Source: Candidatus Nitrosopumilus sp.
GTDB taxonomy: Archaea; Thermoproteota; Nitrososphaeria; Nitrososphaerales; Nitrosopumilaceae
Direction of reading: 5' to 3'
NCBI GenBank assembly: GCA_016784625.1
Contig: JADHUF010000077.1
Coordinates: forward strand, 1-5,151
DNA: 5,151 bases
The translations under genes and the position numbers were made by a program. Numbering within the stretch: position 1 is the stretch's first letter; the number at the start of each line of letters is the position of its first letter. Shown in pieces: positions 4,470 to 5,151 of this stretch. The notes beneath the pieces are model-generated. The model searched no databases and was not told the origin of the DNA. It was given only the letters and a program-made list of their open reading frames with translations.

Positions 4470-5151
4470 CTAAAATCCTAAATTAAAATTCCCAGATAAA
4501 GAATCAAAGAACAATTTGCCAGATGCAATTAAAATTACTACAGTAACCAAGATTTGTAAATAACGCTCCTTGACATCAATAGAGAGTCTTGCACCAACCA
4601 ACCCACCAGTAAAAGAACCAATAGAGAGCAGACCAGCTTGAAGAAAATCAGGATGTCCCAATAAACTATGTGCAATAACACCAGATAAAGAAGCAAACAA
4701 GAGGATCATTTGAGATGTGGGGGCAGCTTTTTTCATTGCCATGCCCATGCCAATCACCATCAAAGGTACAAAGATAATTCCACCACCGATACCAAAGAAG
4801 GAAGAAATTATTCCTGCAAAAAAGCTTGCACCTATTGCAAAAACAATCATTTGTTTTGAGATTATTTTTTCTTTAGTTTCAATTTTTTTTCTCAAAAATA
4901 TGTAAGATGCAGATGCAATTAAAACAAACCCAAATAAGATTTTAAAAATATCTGGCGCAACATCAGTGGATATAATTGCACCCAAAACAGTACCAGGAAT
5001 TGAAAGTAGACCAAGTTTGAGCCCTAAAGAATATTCTATTCGTTTTTGTTTTGAATAAGAAATCGTAGATGCAATTGCATTGCTTAACGCAGCAAATAGA
5101 CTGTTACTTGCAGCAACAGTTGGAGAGAATCCTAAAAATGTCAAAACAGGG
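4470..5151 (-). CDS. TauE/SafE (TSUP) family membrane transporter, N-terminus beyond the right edge
   Basis: The frame has no start within the window: it is open to the right edge, and the TTG at 5144 is an internal leucine in VLTFLGFSPTVA, a conserved stretch of this family. The 226 visible residues are very hydrophobic, with about six or seven membrane helices, and the length fits a protein of about 250-270 residues. The family has two homologous halves, each with a GxGGG motif followed by a VP. The second copy, FFGIGGGIIFVPLM, is seen at about residues 118-131 of the visible part; the first should lie just beyond the edge. The final helix is followed by a short GNFNLGF tail. Family members move sulfite, sulfoacetate, other organosulfonates or related anions across the cytoplasmic membrane; the substrate here cannot be read from sequence. 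Two helices are joined by a lysine- and glutamate-rich loop, RKKIETKEK. A T-rich terminator follows at once. Confidence 0.9.
   Translation of the reverse strand, partial: PVLTFLGFSPTVAASNSLFAALSNAIASTISYSKQKRIEYSLGLKLGLLSIPGTVLGAIISTDVAPDIFKILFGFVLIASASYIFLRKKIETKEKIISKQMIVFAIGASFFAGIISSFFGIGGGIIFVPLMVIGMGMAMKKAAPTSQMILLFASLSGVIAHSLLGHPDFLQAGLLSIGSFTGGLVGARLSIDVKERYLQILVTVVILIASGKLFFDSLSGNFNLGF

Noticed and set aside
4717..4905. Plus-strand open frame of 62 codons
   Set aside because: It is antisense to the TSUP transporter; its proline- and isoleucine-rich product mirrors the membrane helices on the other strand.

Overview
The window is AT-rich (roughly 30% GC by eye). Every well-supported gene is on the minus strand. 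Weak or absent Shine-Dalgarno sites, a TATA-like element about 25 bases before a start codon, and T-tracts instead of hairpin terminators all point to an archaeon. The gene content and base composition would fit a Nitrosopumilus/Nitrosarchaeum-type ammonia-oxidising thaumarchaeon. That placement is inference from style and gene types; no marker gene is present.

Right to left, in the direction of transcription: (i) positions 5151-4470 hold most of a TauE/SafE (TSUP) family membrane transporter whose start lies beyond the right edge, followed by a T-rich terminator-like tract. (ii) Positions 4469-3538 form about 930 bases with no well-supported gene. This region holds several perfect inverted repeats, two islands less AT-rich than their surroundings that look like structured RNA or micro-ORFs (about 3770-3880 and 4335-4438), and a possible 21-residue lysine-rich peptide gene. 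(iii) Positions 3516-3163 encode a small lysine-rich protein of unknown function. (iv) A roughly 300-base spacer carries the promoter of the next gene and a GC-centred palindrome. (v) Positions 2861-669 encode a 730-residue fusion of a D-Ala-D-Ala-ligase-type ATP-grasp enzyme with an M20 (ArgE/DapE/CPG2-type) peptidase domain. (vi) After 26 bases comes the N-terminal 214 codons of a gamma-glutamyltranspeptidase-like protein, cut by the left edge.

The ATP-grasp/M20 fusion and the gamma-glutamyltranspeptidase form a probable two-gene operon. Its most interesting property is that the ATP-grasp half keeps its nucleotide and metal residues while the M20 half has lost most of the canonical zinc ligands. 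Archaea do not make D-Ala-D-Ala peptidoglycan, so a peptide- or amide-forming role on an unknown substrate, with a peptidase-like fold kept for binding, is a reasonable hypothesis. The transferase next door suggests gamma-glutamyl or other small-peptide metabolism. None of this can be proved from the sequence alone.
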